Part shown: piece by piece, positions 1-11,269 of the stretch | Numbering within the stretch: the first letter of the stretch is position 1 | Layout of the letters: each line of letters starts with the position of its first letter | Source of the DNA: Anadara kagoshimensis | Taxonomy: Eukaryota; Mollusca; Bivalvia; Arcoida; Arcidae | Length of the DNA stretch: 64,000 nt | NCBI GenBank assembly: GCA_021292105.1 | Contig: CM037869.1 | Location: 51,515,851 to 51,579,850, forward strand | Direction of reading: 5' to 3' | Made by a program: the position numbers and the translations under genes | The notes under the pieces: model-generated | What the model saw: the letters and a program-made list of their open reading frames with translations, nothing else | Databases searched by the model: none | Told to the model about the DNA's origin: nothing

Positions 1-904
1 ACAACCATATGCTATGCACGGTGAGAATATTCATTTAATTATAATTAACGTTAGACATTGCTTCAGAACAAACGGGCCTTTCACACTTAATTTTTACCTA
101 GTAGTACCTACTTCGTTGCTGGTCATGTTGCAAAAATTGCCCGGTGCTTGTGAAAATAAACCGCACGTACAAAGTTACCGATACCGTGGCATTGCACTAT
201 TACCGATACAGGATATTATCCTCTATATCGGTGACAGTAATCGATTTGGGCGGGTTTCCCGGACCTATTAAATATCTAAAATTCTCGTAAGAATAAACTT
301 TTTGCACTCATTGCAAATTCCATATAATTCATGTAAATCTAGATGTCAATGACACGTATATTTTATAAGGTTCCATGGTATAAAACGAATATTAATTATT
401 CCAAACTAGCTTCACATATTTACTACCGTACTATATATTATGCCACATCTCTTCAACAGTTGGCTAGCTGTAATGTCACCATTTAAATATTTGTCCCACA
501 TACAATGAAGTTTTTTAACATAACCTGATGATTTCCGCTTGTTACGTTTCAGTTTCTCCTCACTCACTATAATTATATATGTAGCAAATCATATTAAGAA
601 AAATAACTTACTGCTCAACAGCAAGTTCAGGCTACGGTTTGCAGGTTCAGGTACACCTGGGTTATCGGCAATCACTGCAACAACTGCATCATCGTCTACT
701 TCCATTGGAACAGGGCCACTGAAATAAAGATTATTTAAATTCTTTTGTGTCGTACTTCAGGTAGAATAAACAAAACAGAAACCTTAGATCCTATCACTGT
801 AATTTTATATTGTTATAACCATTGATTTATATAATAATCATTATAATAACTGGGATACCAGTTACGTATCATTCCCCACCATTCATAAATAATACATGGC
901 ATAT
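1..904. other. Non-coding stretch, nothing recognised
   Basis: This is AT-rich sequence with only short spurious open frames. I see no domain, RNA gene or clear repeat boundary here. Confidence 0.5.
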
Positions 905-1720
905 ATCTGGTTAAAAGACCCTAGGGTCTTATTTCTTTTTCAGGGTTTTGAACCGTCCCAGAACACGAGTGTTACTCTTAATCACTCAGACGCTTTACTC
1001 TTTCCATCCTATAAATTCTATACACGAGATTTATTCCGTTTAATACACCTGAACTAATAAGACCCTCTCCGTGTTAAAAAGTGTTTTTCCCATAGATAGG
1101 ATCTTTGTATTGTTGATAAGTTTAATGTCTCTGTGTCCAGGATTGCCTTGGATATATTTGACGTCTCATAGTTCCATGTTCCTTTCACACAATTTTGATT
1201 ACACACGTGGCGGGTGTAGCTAGCTAAACAGGAGGTGCTTACCCTTCCGGAGCACCCAGCCTCACTTCCCTGGTGAAAGTTTACGTGTCTAACCTAACTT
1301 GTCAGTTCCAAAGTTTTTACTTTGCTTCTGGATTGTGATTCGGAAATGGATTAGTATGTTTGTTTTTGATATATTGCGCCGATCTATTTCAACACACTTT
1401 ATATATAGAGTCCGGTTAAAAGACCCTCTTCACATTAAAATGCCTGTTTTTCCCATAGTTGGGTCTTTTAACCGGACTATTTATATAGCACCGATCTATT
1501 TTATTTCTAATGTTTTCAATGATTTCATTCCGTTGATTTGACGTTTATTCGAGTGTTTTAAAGAGTTTTCTTATGGAAGAGGCATAATATCAAAAGGGGC
1601 ATGTTTATTTATTTGGTATTTTAAAATGCAAAGAAATGCGCATTTATAAAAGTATGTTTTTCCCATAGATAGGGTCTTTAAAGTAACCGGATTGCATATA
1701 CCGCCGATCTATTTCAACAC
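905..1720. repeat. Cluster of AAAAGACCC / GGGTCTTTT hairpin repeats
   Basis: A 17-bp perfect inverted repeat, GTCCGGTTAAAAGACCC (1411-1427) and its complement (1464-1480), surrounds about 36 bp containing TTTTTCCCATAG. Partial copies of the same pieces occur near 911-933, 1060-1110 and 1645-1690. A second short motif, CCGATCTATTT, recurs near 1378, 1492 and 1702. This looks like a small non-autonomous foldback family or a decayed tandem array. No coding capacity is seen. Confidence 0.55.
1115..1370 (+). mobile_element. 3' fragment of a Penelope-like element
   Basis: The stretch matches the reverse complement of 27177-27445 almost base for base. In that second copy it runs directly into Penelope-like coding sequence at the block reading GTCTCTGTGTCCAGGATTGC. 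Here only the last few coding bases remain, so this is a severely 5'-truncated copy in plus orientation. It is followed by the 3' untranslated module, which contains GTGCTTACCCTTCCGGAGCA. The element-level assignment is inferred from the second copy. Confidence 0.6.
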
Positions 1721-1912
1721 TCGTTTCGTCCAAAAATGGGTACCTTATGGCATGGGTACGTTATGTCTTGCACCCGTACAGATCTATTACTCATGAACAC
1801 GTCTAGCATATCTACACAGATAACAGATTATTGGTACCAAGTTTCATCCAAATCTATCAAGCCGTTTCCGAGATCTGCATCAGCATATACATGTACCATA
1901 GATCTTGAGAAG

Positions 1913-1952
1913 AATAATAATAGGAATAATAATAAAAATAATAATAAGAAAC
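1913..1952. repeat. (AAT)n-like microsatellite
   Basis: The stretch is an imperfect run of AATAAT/AAAAAT/AAGAAT triplets. Confidence 0.8.
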
Positions 1953-2068
1953 AGAACGAAAACAATATGAATCCCCACCTTCAGTGAGGGGAATTATAAT
2001 AATAATAGGTATTTAAGCATAAATTGTCAGTCCACAAAACAGTCTTCTTAACATATGGGAATACGTTG

Positions 2069-2640
2069 CTAATCCATTATCATTATCATAATCCCTGGGG
2101 TACTTAAATGCAGCGTTTGCCGTATACACGAAACAATTTTCTGTTTATAGAATTCCTCATCCGTTTGAAAAGCTCGGAAGTCAACATCAGGTGATTTTGT
2201 AAAATTTCCTCTTAACGGCATTTCTCCTATAAACACGTTCTTTACACCGGAATTCAGTAATCTACTCGTTAACGTTTCCAAATAAATCACCAGTTATCTC
2301 TTGAGCGTCTTTACCGATTTGAATGTCATTTCCGCCCAACTGTGGAAAAACATAATGTGTCTTAAAATTTAACAATTGTTCAAAGATATCTGATGGAACA
2401 TTGTCCGCTCGCATGCCGCCCTTTGCAAAAAATATAACTTCACCCGGTACACTGCTAAAGTTGCCATCACAAAATGTCCCCAATCGGGATATGTAGCCAG
2501 ATCTAAAAACTGCGATCCTAAGTCCAAAATGTTTCTCACCAAGTTGCATCAATAACTTTCCAAACATATTGTGTCCATTGCCACAATTTCGGAATAAGTT
2601 CCTGTTCCCCAATATAAATCTGGCACATTATGACATAGAA
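2069..2640 (-). pseudogene. Broken SGNH/GDSL hydrolase-like domain
   Basis: Two overlapping minus-strand frames (2612-2262 and 2290-2069) read as one degraded SGNH-hydrolase fold with a frameshift near 2262-2290. The N-terminal strand ILGNR sits where block I (G-D-S) belongs, so the nucleophile serine appears replaced. Block III is visible as QLGGNDI, preceded by the KGGMRADN strand-turn often seen in this family. No clear block-V Asp-x-x-His is visible. Domains of this fold occur in host esterases and inside some retroelements (for example Ngaro and CR1 ORFs), so the fragment may be transposon-derived. The ORF has no ATG at its first codons and is stopped just upstream at 2628-2630. An upstream exon joined at a CAG acceptor near 2620 is possible. 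Function is probably lost. Confidence 0.5.
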
Positions 2641-4032
2641 TACTTTGTTTTGTAGAAAGTAAGAAAGTTGAAAACTGAACACTGCTGGAATTTTGCTTCA
2701 CATTATTCATATTCATGTGGTAGAGTGAAAGAAAGAATGAATGTGTTTTAAATAGTATGTATGTTTTGATTAGTGTTTGTGTAAATAACAGGTGTAATAT
2801 CAGGTGTATTGTTTTACCTGATAAAAAGTGTTCAGTATACTCACTGACTAATAAACTTACCTTAATCCTTTTTATTCATTTTAGCAGGCCAATCAAATTG
2901 TTTATATTGGTTTTTGGTCTGTTACTGGCAATATGGTTGGTTAATTTTTGGAGGTAAAGTTAAAACTTATTTTCTTTGTTTCATTCCTATCAAGATTTTT
3001 TCTTTAGGACTGTTGTGATTTGATTTTGTTCATTTCCAAATAATCTGAGACAGCTGTATTTATTTAAAGGTTAGTTCAATTTATTTACTTTAGTCACTCA
3101 ATATTCATTTCATATTTTATATTTGCCAGTCAGTATTTTTCTATGTGTTTCATATTTTGATTAAGGTACAGGGTGTGTTAAAAGTAATGGTGATTATGTT
3201 TGAAATAATATAATTGTAACTGGAAAATATATTCCTTATCTATAAATCTTTGTTTTATTCCATGACTGAATGTTAAATATGTTATTTGTCGATTGTATAG
3301 TTTTTATATAGTGTTATATTGTATGTGCATTGTAAATTATCACATTTGTAGACAGGTGCATTGTTGCACACCTGATTGATTTTACTCATTGTTTATATAT
3401 GTTACAAGATATCATGTTTTAATGGATCAGTGAATGTAAAAGGGTTTTTGATATCACAAATCAGTATTGATTTTTACCTTTTATTCTTTCTCTTCTACTG
3501 TAAATCTAGTCAGTAAATTTTTTTTCTGTGCAAAGTTATATTGCTATAGTGTATTGTATATTGCAATACCAAGTATAATGTGCATAATGCATATTTTTGC
3601 ATTTTTTTCATATTTAAGTAACAAGTCTATAATTAACTAACTTCGGATATAAAGAATATATTCGAATTTATGCACAAGTGTATTTTCTGTATTTTGTTAC
3701 ATCTTTTTGTATTTTATGTAATGCTATTATAAATACTCTATGATACTAGTATTTGTTTAAAAGATTGCTTATTAATGTATTTCAGAACTATATATACAGT
3801 GCTTAATTATGTGTTCTCCCAGTTTGCAACTGAATTATATGTTACAAGTATTCCATGGAATAAATATATGATATTCTGAATTTATTTGACTGTTATAGTT
3901 ATTGCTTTTATAACTGAACCAGAGTGGATTGTGTTAAAATCGTGCTCTACAACACTTTGTTTTGTAGAAAGTAAGAAAGTTGAAAACTGTGAACACTTAT
4001 GGAATTTTGCTTCACATTATTCATTCATTAAT
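2637..4032. repeat. 1.24-kb non-coding segment between ~72-bp direct repeats
   Basis: The block containing ACTTTGTTTTGTAGAAAGTA and ending GCTTCACATTATTCAT occurs at about 2640-2709 and again at about 3953-4026, in the same orientation with few differences. Between the copies lies AT-rich sequence with no ORF of note. This could be an insertion that duplicated its target, a tandem duplication followed by an insertion, or a recombined element with short terminal repeats. It lies exactly between the SGNH-like and NADAR-like fragments. Confidence 0.55.
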
Positions 4033-4058
4033 TGAATTTTTCTATGAAACCAAGTTTG

Positions 4059-4271
4059 TTATGTAGGTACTTTCTTGAATAGAGATTTAGCTATGCTTGC
4101 AGTTTTTGAGTTTTGAATGGCGGATGCTATGTCTGGATAGCCATGAGTCATGGCTTTCAGGTACTGATAACAATGTTCAACACTTTTAAATGTCACACTG
4201 AAAGTCGAACTCGAAATATTTGACAACACATTATCACTACCTCTGAAGTAAAAATTCGCAGGAATTGCCAT
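4059..4271 (-). CDS. NADAR (YbiA-like) domain, N-terminal half only
   Basis: The 70-aa frame begins with a true ATG and reads like the first half of a NADAR/YbiA domain. FYFRGSDNVLSN fits the start of the fold, then VTFKSVEHCYQYLKA carries the conserved E-H-x-Y-Q-x-x-K-A signature, then an alanine-rich helix and SIAKSLFKK. NADAR proteins are N-glycosidases acting on ADP-ribose-type or riboflavin-pathway intermediates, or are found in NAD-related stress systems. The usual domain is about 150 aa, so roughly half is missing. The frame stops right after AAGAAA|GTACCT, which could be a splice donor, so this may be an exon rather than a complete gene. The SGNH-like fragment lies downstream on the same strand. 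Confidence 0.55.
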   Translation of the reverse strand: MAIPANFYFRGSDNVLSNISSSTFSVTFKSVEHCYQYLKAMTHGYPDIASAIQNSKTASIAKSLFKKVPT

Positions 4272-5552
4272 AGCTGCTATGTGTAGGTAACTGTATTATT
4301 TGCCTGCTTTTCGGAGAAAACCTTCTGATTTCGTATTTTCTGCAATCACCATATCAGTCCATGTTCGTAAAACAATCACCTATAATAATAACAATAATTA
4401 CAATCTCAGATAAGAAATTCTTATAATCACTGAAATGTACTCTTATAGTTTAAAACTAAACGCCACAAATTTGTATATTTTATGTGGATTCGCTTGTCAT
4501 GTCACGCTAAGTATTTATCGGGACTCGATAGAGACAAAAGGGAACAGCGTCCCGTCTGTTCTGACAACAGACGGATGTTTTCTTTGGCATTTACTCAGTA
4601 CCCAGTATAATGGCTTCTTCTGTTTCTGTTGGTAAGACTGTCAAATTCTTAATTGTTTTTAATTTCGAACAACTAAGTATTTTTGTTATTTCTAGCACAT
4701 GTCATATGAAATGAGATCTCGAAAAGCAACCAACTGGAAACTTCTTTCCAATGAAGAATAGTCAAAAATTCCCCAGAGTGAAATTGGAGAATTTTTGACT
4801 GAGCCTTCCAGAAACATATGAAGTAGATAGAATTATTACTAGAAAAGCATCAAGTTTGGTAATTGCCACTTTCATTCTTTAAACATTTAAATTATTTTAT
4901 TTATTGGTCTAAATTATTTCTTAAAAATTGATAATTTTTATCGACAAAAAGTTTTGATCTTTTACAGTAGGTTTTAACTTATCCCATGTTCATCCAAGTT
5001 GTTGATGTTTTACACTAGATATGACTTTTCCAAATTTAAATTATTCTCTCAAATTGATGCATTCATTAAAGAAGTTGATGTTTTACACTAGATATTACTT
5101 GTCCAAAATTAAATTAATCTCTCTCTCTCTCTCTCTCCGTCCGTCACATTTTTTTGTAAGCGCTTACCTGCCTACAAATTTTGACGGATTTTCATTAAAT
5201 TTATTCCAAATGTTTATACCACTAATATCTCGGTCAAGTTCGAAAATCAGCCTAGGTCGATACTTTTTGTTGGAGTTATGGGACTTTGATCACAATAATG
5301 ACTCCGTTTTATCCAAAAATTGACCTTGTAAGCGCTCTCATGCCTACAAATTTTGACAGTTTTCATGAAATTTTTACCAAATGTTTATACTTCTAATATC
5401 TTGGTCAAGTACGAAATGTTCCTCCCGACCTCCCAACACATTTAATTCTGGAACAGCCCTGAATGTTTGAAAATATTGCAATTTCATACACAGTATACTA
5501 GTATACTGCTTGACCGGCGGGGGACCCAGGAATTCTATTCTTGTTTATTTAT
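4272..5552. repeat. Non-coding DNA with a repeated ~170-bp unit and (CT)n
   Basis: A (CT)n tract lies near 5120-5137. It is followed by a unit containing CCTACAAATTTTGACGG and AATATCTCGGTCAAGT, which recurs about 170 bp later (roughly 5165-5240 and 5338-5412). This resembles short interspersed repeats common in bivalve genomes. No gene is seen in 4272-5460. Confidence 0.5.
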
Positions 5553-6018
5553 AGGATTTTTATATCTTGTGAAATGGTTAGGTTACCACTTGGAAGAAAG
5601 TACATGGGAATTATCATCACATCTTCCCAAAGAGTTGGCGGATACTTATATGACACCTAATGTTTCGAGTGTTCGTCTATATTCGGCAGCTGTAGCTATC
5701 GAAAATGTCATCCAACAACGTCTCCGATCGAATTGTAGATTTGTTATCGATTTTGAACTGGATATATTTCGTTATTGTTTCGGAACTGACAAAGCAGTCT
5801 TATTAGATAAGACAGATTTCAACAAACTTCCTTTGAGCTGCCACTGGAATTATTTAGTAAACAAGAATGGTAGAGGTGTTCAGATAAGTTTCCCCTTAAA
5901 GTTTGAGCCAAAACTGGACAAGAAAAGTTTATTTCAAAAAGATGGGAAGATCGCTTTAGCCACTGTGACAGTAGAAGAGCTAGCAATTAGTTCTGCGGTG
6001 GATGGAATTGTTTTATAG
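5553..6018 (+). CDS. Terminal exon with a chromodomain
   Basis: After a convincing acceptor (TTGTTTATTTATAG at 5552) the frame reads FLYLVKWLGYHLEESTWEL, the core of a chromodomain. It has the aromatic and Glu-x-x-x-Trp positions used to bind methyl-lysine. About 125 further residues of unrecognised sequence follow, ending with TAG at 6016-6018. They include DFNKLPLSCHWNYLVNKNG and a Lys-rich stretch. Chromodomains occur in host chromatin proteins and at the C-terminus of some gypsy integrases. Here the domain is followed by a long extra region, unlike most chromoviruses. No upstream exon was identified, so the parent gene is unknown. Confidence 0.5.
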
Positions 6019-6155
6019 ATCAGACACCTTTTTAGTAGTGCTTGGATTATTTAATCTTGAATTATCATGAACACAAGCGATTTTGATTAACAAGTCAATG
6101 ACAATGTTTAAATGGTGATTTGATGTTTTGTTTTCTTTAGTAGTGCTTAATTATT

Positions 6156-7450
6156 TCAGTGGGAGTATTGCCTGAAACCTCTGCCCCTGAACATGCCATG
6201 TCCTCCGACAGGGCCTTTGTAGTTTAAATCGCGGGCCCGATTTGAAAATCTTTCAGAGGCCACAGTTATGCCACCTAAATCCTTCATATTTTTCAGACGT
6301 TTATTTATATCATCACCAAACAAAAACTTGGTCATAGGGATCTCATCACTGACCAATTTCTTATATTTCTTAAGAATATGGGGTTTTAAAGTTTGTCGTC
6401 GCTTAATAGACAAACTTCACATGGCATGGCCAAGAAGACAAAAAGCATCAAGAATATACACTTTAAAATCCTGACTTTTGCCATCAACAATCGAGATTGA
6501 CATTTTAATTAGAGACACAAAAGCAGTGCCAATTACTTTATGAATACCCTGGAACAAAGAACTGTTTGTACGAGGCCTCCGAGGCAAATTATTCCAAATC
6601 TCACTATTCACTCTAGCTGGTGTCAAATTTTCACAGTTACTTGGCCTTGGGTATTTTGTAGTACGCTGAGTCAATTTCTGAGCCTCGACTTTTTTGACAC
6701 AAGCCGAATTAACAATCTTAGCCAAAATGGCATTTACTGCTTCTCCAACTGAAACATCATCCATGCTTTGTGGCACCTGCCAATCAGCAAAATCCAAACA
6801 ATCATTATTCTGTGAGCCATTTACAGCATTACTCTGATGGACATTATTATCATAGGACTCAAAAAAGCCTCTGGCTGTACCTTCCAGACCATTGGTCAAA
6901 GATACATTATCTTCCACAGTACGTGATTCAATGGAAAAGAATCTAAATTAAAATAATCCAAAATGTTATCTGTCTGAAAAGCTGTACACGGCATGTTGTC
7001 TTCTCCATTTACAATGGGCGACACTGGCCGTTCAATAGAGGAATTAGCGACATTCGTCGACTTCAAGCTACTAACTATGTTAGCAAGATTATTAATACAA
7101 TCTAAAACCTCGTTAAAACCTAATTGTTTTTTCAACGAATTTACATTAAAATTATTATTGTTATTTACCCCTTTTCCCGAGACGGACTTCTTCCGCTGGG
7201 GAGCTTTCCCTTTCACAGCCCAAGATCGGTCCTTCACTTTATTGTTTACATTATTACCACGGGAAACCGGAAGTTCATCTGGAACCTCATTTACGACATG
7301 TTATGTAAAATTACTCGAATCGTTTGCTTTTTTAGCACGAGTGATAATGGACGTTGGCTGAGTAGGAACATCAAAATCCTTGTCACCAAAACTACCCGAA
7401 TCTTACGACTCGTCAAAAAGGGAAAGGACGTCGTGCTTTCTGTCAGCCAT
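6156..7450 (-). pseudogene. DIRS-type gag remnant
   Basis: The reading starts at ATG 7450 with MADRKHDVLSLFDES and runs left through three frames with stops near 7405 and 7299 and frameshifts near 6900 and 6415. It shares a diagnostic block with the larger DIRS element at 54.3-54.9 kb. NSEIWNNLPRRPRT here parallels NREIWNKLPRQAHT there, and FLFGDDINKRLK parallels LLFGDDLPKRFK. The C-terminus is Gly/Arg-rich (GMFRGRGFRQ), consistent with RNA binding. No RT, RNase H or recombinase sequence follows to the left, so only gag survives. The strand and family are supported by that internal comparison. The DIRS label rests on the RT and recombinase of the second copy. Confidence 0.65.
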
Positions 7451-7685
7451 AACAAACAACGACCATAAAAAGCACGCTTAACACACAGGATTAACTACCC
7501 AAACACGCAAAATAACAATAAATGTAACGTGCAAAAATTAAAATAAAATTGATAAACGATGTATACTTCACCAAAGCTCAAGAAAAAAGATGTCGGATAC
7601 ACGTGGAACAGGGCTTATATACTAGGGTGTGGATGCAGTGAGGCATGTCTCCAGCACGGATTAGTTTACAGCTTTAGTTTACAGG

Positions 7686-8030
7686 TGTGTAAAGAGAAAG
7701 GCCCATACCAATCAACGAGCTCCTTTTATCAACATCCAGACATCACAGCCAATAGAACTGGTCTGTATGGATTTTCTGACCCTGAAGGCATCAAAAGGCG
7801 GGTTTCAACATATCCTTGTCATTACAGACCATTTCACAAGATACGCGGTCGCAGTACCTACAAAGAACATGCACGCCAGGTCTACTGCGGAGGCATTCAT
7901 AAACAACTTCGTTTTACACTATGGTTTGCCTCAGAGAATCCACTCGGAACAGGGAGCAAACTTTGAGAGTCGGCTTATCCAGGAATTATTTTCCATTACT
8001 GGCATCCAGATTGGTGCAGTTTGGCAATAA
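7686..8030 (+). pseudogene. Ty3/gypsy integrase core fragment
   Basis: The frame reads a cysteine-basic lead (CVKRKAHTNQRAPF), the first catalytic Asp in MDFLTL, then GFQHILVITDHFTRYAVAVP and LPQRIHSEQGANFESR. It is clearly related to the integrase of the complete element at 41.3-41.7 kb but is a different subfamily. The second catalytic position is Glu (HSEQG) where Asp is expected, and the sequence breaks off before the final Glu. It lies head-to-head with the DIRS gag remnant, about 240 bp from its start codon. It is a dead fragment. Confidence 0.75.
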
Positions 8031-8883
8031 AAACATCAACGAAATTATACAAAAAAATCAAAAACAAATTGGACGGGCCAATAATACTATAACCCCAATT
8101 ATAGACATTTCGTACCATGCATTCCAGTCATTTTTTCACAATATTGCAAAGCTATTTGTACTATAGCGAAGTGTTTCTAATTCATACTATACATTTTGTA
8201 TCATAGTCGCTCTCTCTCTCTCTCTCTCAGTGTAATTCTTACACAATATATAGTAAAGTTCTTTATTGCCAACCTCATGAACACTGTCAAATAAAAAATG
8301 CTTGGCCTTTGGGAATCTATGTTAAAAAAACAACCAAAGTTTATGCTAAACTACGGGCATCAGTTAGATCCTAGTCACAATGTACCTAATTGATGATTTC
8401 GCGCTAAAAATGTACCATTTTGGAAAAAATAATAAAACTGATTGGTCAGCCTGATGTGTGTGTGAGAGACAGAGAGAGGGGGGTATGAAAGGTAGTTGAC
8501 ATGTCTACTTAAAATGCCAAGATTTAAAATTATATTAATTACACGCCCGTGATTAATTAATACAACAAAAACAAACAAATTCTATTTCAAAATCCTTTTA
8601 CATGGATAATGATACATGTATTGCAGTTTTTCCCATCTATTCAAATTGTCTTATTTACTCCCGAATTTGAAGACTGGTAATTTTTATATTTGTTACAATG
8701 TTGCTACTATACTGGGGGAAAATTCCGTCAATGTTAATCGTTAACTATTTTCAACTCGGATAACCTGTCAGTTTCTTGAATGCCTAAAGGAAACTACATT
8801 AAATTCTGTTTACTGAAAGTGCTGTGCTTATGGTGACACAGTGTCATAGAACTAAAACAATAATAATAACTTGGCAGTTTAAA

Positions 8884-8914
<31 letters not shown>

Positions 8915-8959
8915 GAGATAGGACTTCAACTTTTACCCCTCCATGTGTTTGGATATAAT
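8031..8959. other. Non-coding with (TC)n and (CA)n microsatellites
   Basis: (TC)n lies at 8209-8228 and (CA)n at about 8884-8908, with a short purine run near 8464-8480. No gene or element is otherwise recognised. Confidence 0.6.
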
Positions 8960-8987
8960 ACTGTTTTAAAGTATGTTTCAAACAAAT

Positions 8988-10101
8988 TCACACAAGAATA
9001 AATTTGTTCCTTGACTTGGAATAAAATCTGAAATGAATTGATCTGGCAATCCTGGACACAGAGACATCAAACTTATCAACAATACTGTGATGACGGCCAT
9101 AAAACTTTTTGAGGGGCTTGATAAGCCTAGGCTTGCAATATCCCTGAGTCAACAATTTATTTGCAAGCAGCCTACTTCGTTGTACAAAGTCCCAGTAGTG
9201 GGAACAAGCTTTACCATAGCGTATTAGTTGGGAAACAAATACACCATAAGCAGGAGAAGCAGGTATAGTGCTGCATAAAAAACGAAAATTGACAATAGAA
9301 AAATTGAAGTCATCACGTTTGTCATAAACTTTCAAATGTAGCCTTTCCTGTGCGTCATAATTCAAGTATAAGTCTAAATATGAAGCAGAACTTGAGGAAT
9401 CAGTCGTGTCTTTTATTTCAAGCTCAATAGGATAGATGACATTTACATAGTCTTTAAATTTAGGATTGTTAAGAGACAGAACGTCATCTATATATCTGTA
9501 TGTTGAGTTTTAACAAGATTCTGCATCATTAATTCTGCTTCGTAAGAATAAAGAAACAAATCAGCAAGTAATGGTGCACAGTTTGTACCCATTGGTATAC
9601 CGATTGTTTGCTGAAAAACTATATTAGCAAACACAACAAATACGTTATCTGTCAAAAACTCCAACATTTTGTTGATGTATCTTCAGTATATTTTTGTTTG
9701 GAATCCGTATGGTGCTTGACAAAATAACCAGAATCCCTGTTCATCACCAGATATTTCTATCTTGGCTTACCGTTTTTGTAGAAGAAAGACAAGTGAATAA
9801 TTTCTTTAAGACGTTCTTTCAATTTAGAATGAGGGATTGTGGTGTAAAGTGTAGAAAAATCAAATGTTTTATACTTTTTACATGAGATAAAGTATTAGAA
9901 GCACGATGTTCAAGTAATTCTTTAGAATTTTTGAGAATCCACATTTGGTTGATTCCAGATGTAGAATATACTTTTTCTGAATAAGACTGAAGACCATCTT
10001 TGACGATTGTCAAAATTTGTGTTAGAGTTACCGATAATGATTTAGTAGTACATTTAGATGAGCCTGCTATATATCTTTCCTTGTATGGATTTTTATGGAG
10101 T
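8988..10101 (-). pseudogene. Naiad element RT core and thumb
   Basis: The region shows IAGSSKCTTKSLS (RT motif 2/3 area) and, near 9600-9525, GIPMGTNCAPLLADLFLY. The catalytic strand RYIDDVLSLNN follows, with YIDD encoded at 9483-9494. Next comes KVYDKRDDFNFSIVNF (9335-9290) and the thumb region SQLIRYGKACSHYWDF, then the C-terminal KFYGRHHSIVDKFDVSVSRI. The catalytic Asp pair is intact, but stops and frameshifts around 9500-9530 and 9365-9480 interrupt the frame. The protein would have copied element RNA at nicked DNA. Confidence 0.7.
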
Positions 10102-11250
10102 TTAGGAATCCAATACAAGTGAGGAAGATCTTGAGTAAGGAAGATCAAGATCTTCCTCTTTAAGATTGATACCGAAAAACTCGAGAACTCCCCTATGGTT
10201 GGGAAGAACTTCATCTTTGGTAAAATTAGTTCTAGTATATGCAGAGTTATTTGATATACTATCGAAACCAAGCTCATTAATAAGCCATTCAAGGTAGAAT
10301 CTCTTACAAACGAGAATAATGTTGTTGGAAGCCTTATCAGCTGGGACAACAACATATTTGTTGTGTATGTCTGTTAGAGTTGCCTTGATTTCTGGATCCT
10401 TGAGTACTGAAGACGGTTTAGTACTCATAGACCCTTTAAGTTTGGCAATCCTAGTTTTAACGAAAGATCTCACAACCTTTATCGAGTCGGATAAGGTATC
10501 AAGCTCAACATCTTCTAATTTAGCCCAACGTCTGGCGTACTCTCCAACGGAATCAATGACAAGTCTGAAATTCTGTCCCCAAGTAAAAGGTTGAGTTTCT
10601 CTGTATTTAGGACCTTTTGAAATTAAAGATTTTAATTTTGTGTTCTCGATTATATTGATATCACCAGTTATTACATGTCCAGCTGGTCCATAAATATAGG
10701 GAGAAGACGAGCAAGAGCAGGTAGGTGGAGTAAAATTATAAAAGTTTAAACACTGCAATGTTTGTTTATAATTAAATATATTTGATGCAATAGGTTTATT
10801 GTAGGAGTAGGAAACTAGAGGTGGAGAATTAATTTTGAAATAAGCAGGAATTTTAGATTGGACTTGTTTATTTTGAAGAGTATTGGAAATGCGTATAGCA
10901 TCTATGCCTTTGTTAGCATAGTGTAACTTAAGATATTGGCGTTGACCATCGTTATCAATATCGTTTACCCGGGCAGGTTTAAATAATCTGTTAAAAGCAA
11001 TATCCATGATGATAGCAGTAAGCTTATATTCTGGTGTATAAGAATCTATAGTAGTTTTAGATATGCATTCTTCTTGTAACTGTCTAAGACGGGATAGTGG
11101 TATAGAGTAGAGTTTAATTCGGATATGGTGTAACCCGAGAGGTTTCTGTAGGAATGGTAAAACATTAAGAAAACTAACATCATGGATATTGGGTCTGTTA
11201 TAACGGCTATGTCCATGACTTCTTTTGTCACGTTGTGTTTTGTTGAACAA
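10102..11250 (-). pseudogene. Naiad element linker and N-terminal RT region
   Basis: This 382-aa open frame is the best-preserved part of the element. It contains a Cys/His cluster (TCSCSSSPYIYGPAGHVITG) typical of the region between nuclease and RT in this family, then LISKGPKYRETQPFTWG. The next block, DIHNKYVVVPADKASNNI, marks the start of the RT fold. Near 10135 the frame slips, and the continuation HLYWIPKLHKNP is read in the neighbouring frame (10355-9819). The first codon is TTG, so this is an internal frame rather than a real start. Confidence 0.65.
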
Positions 11251-11269
11251 GTGTAAAACATTTACATTG

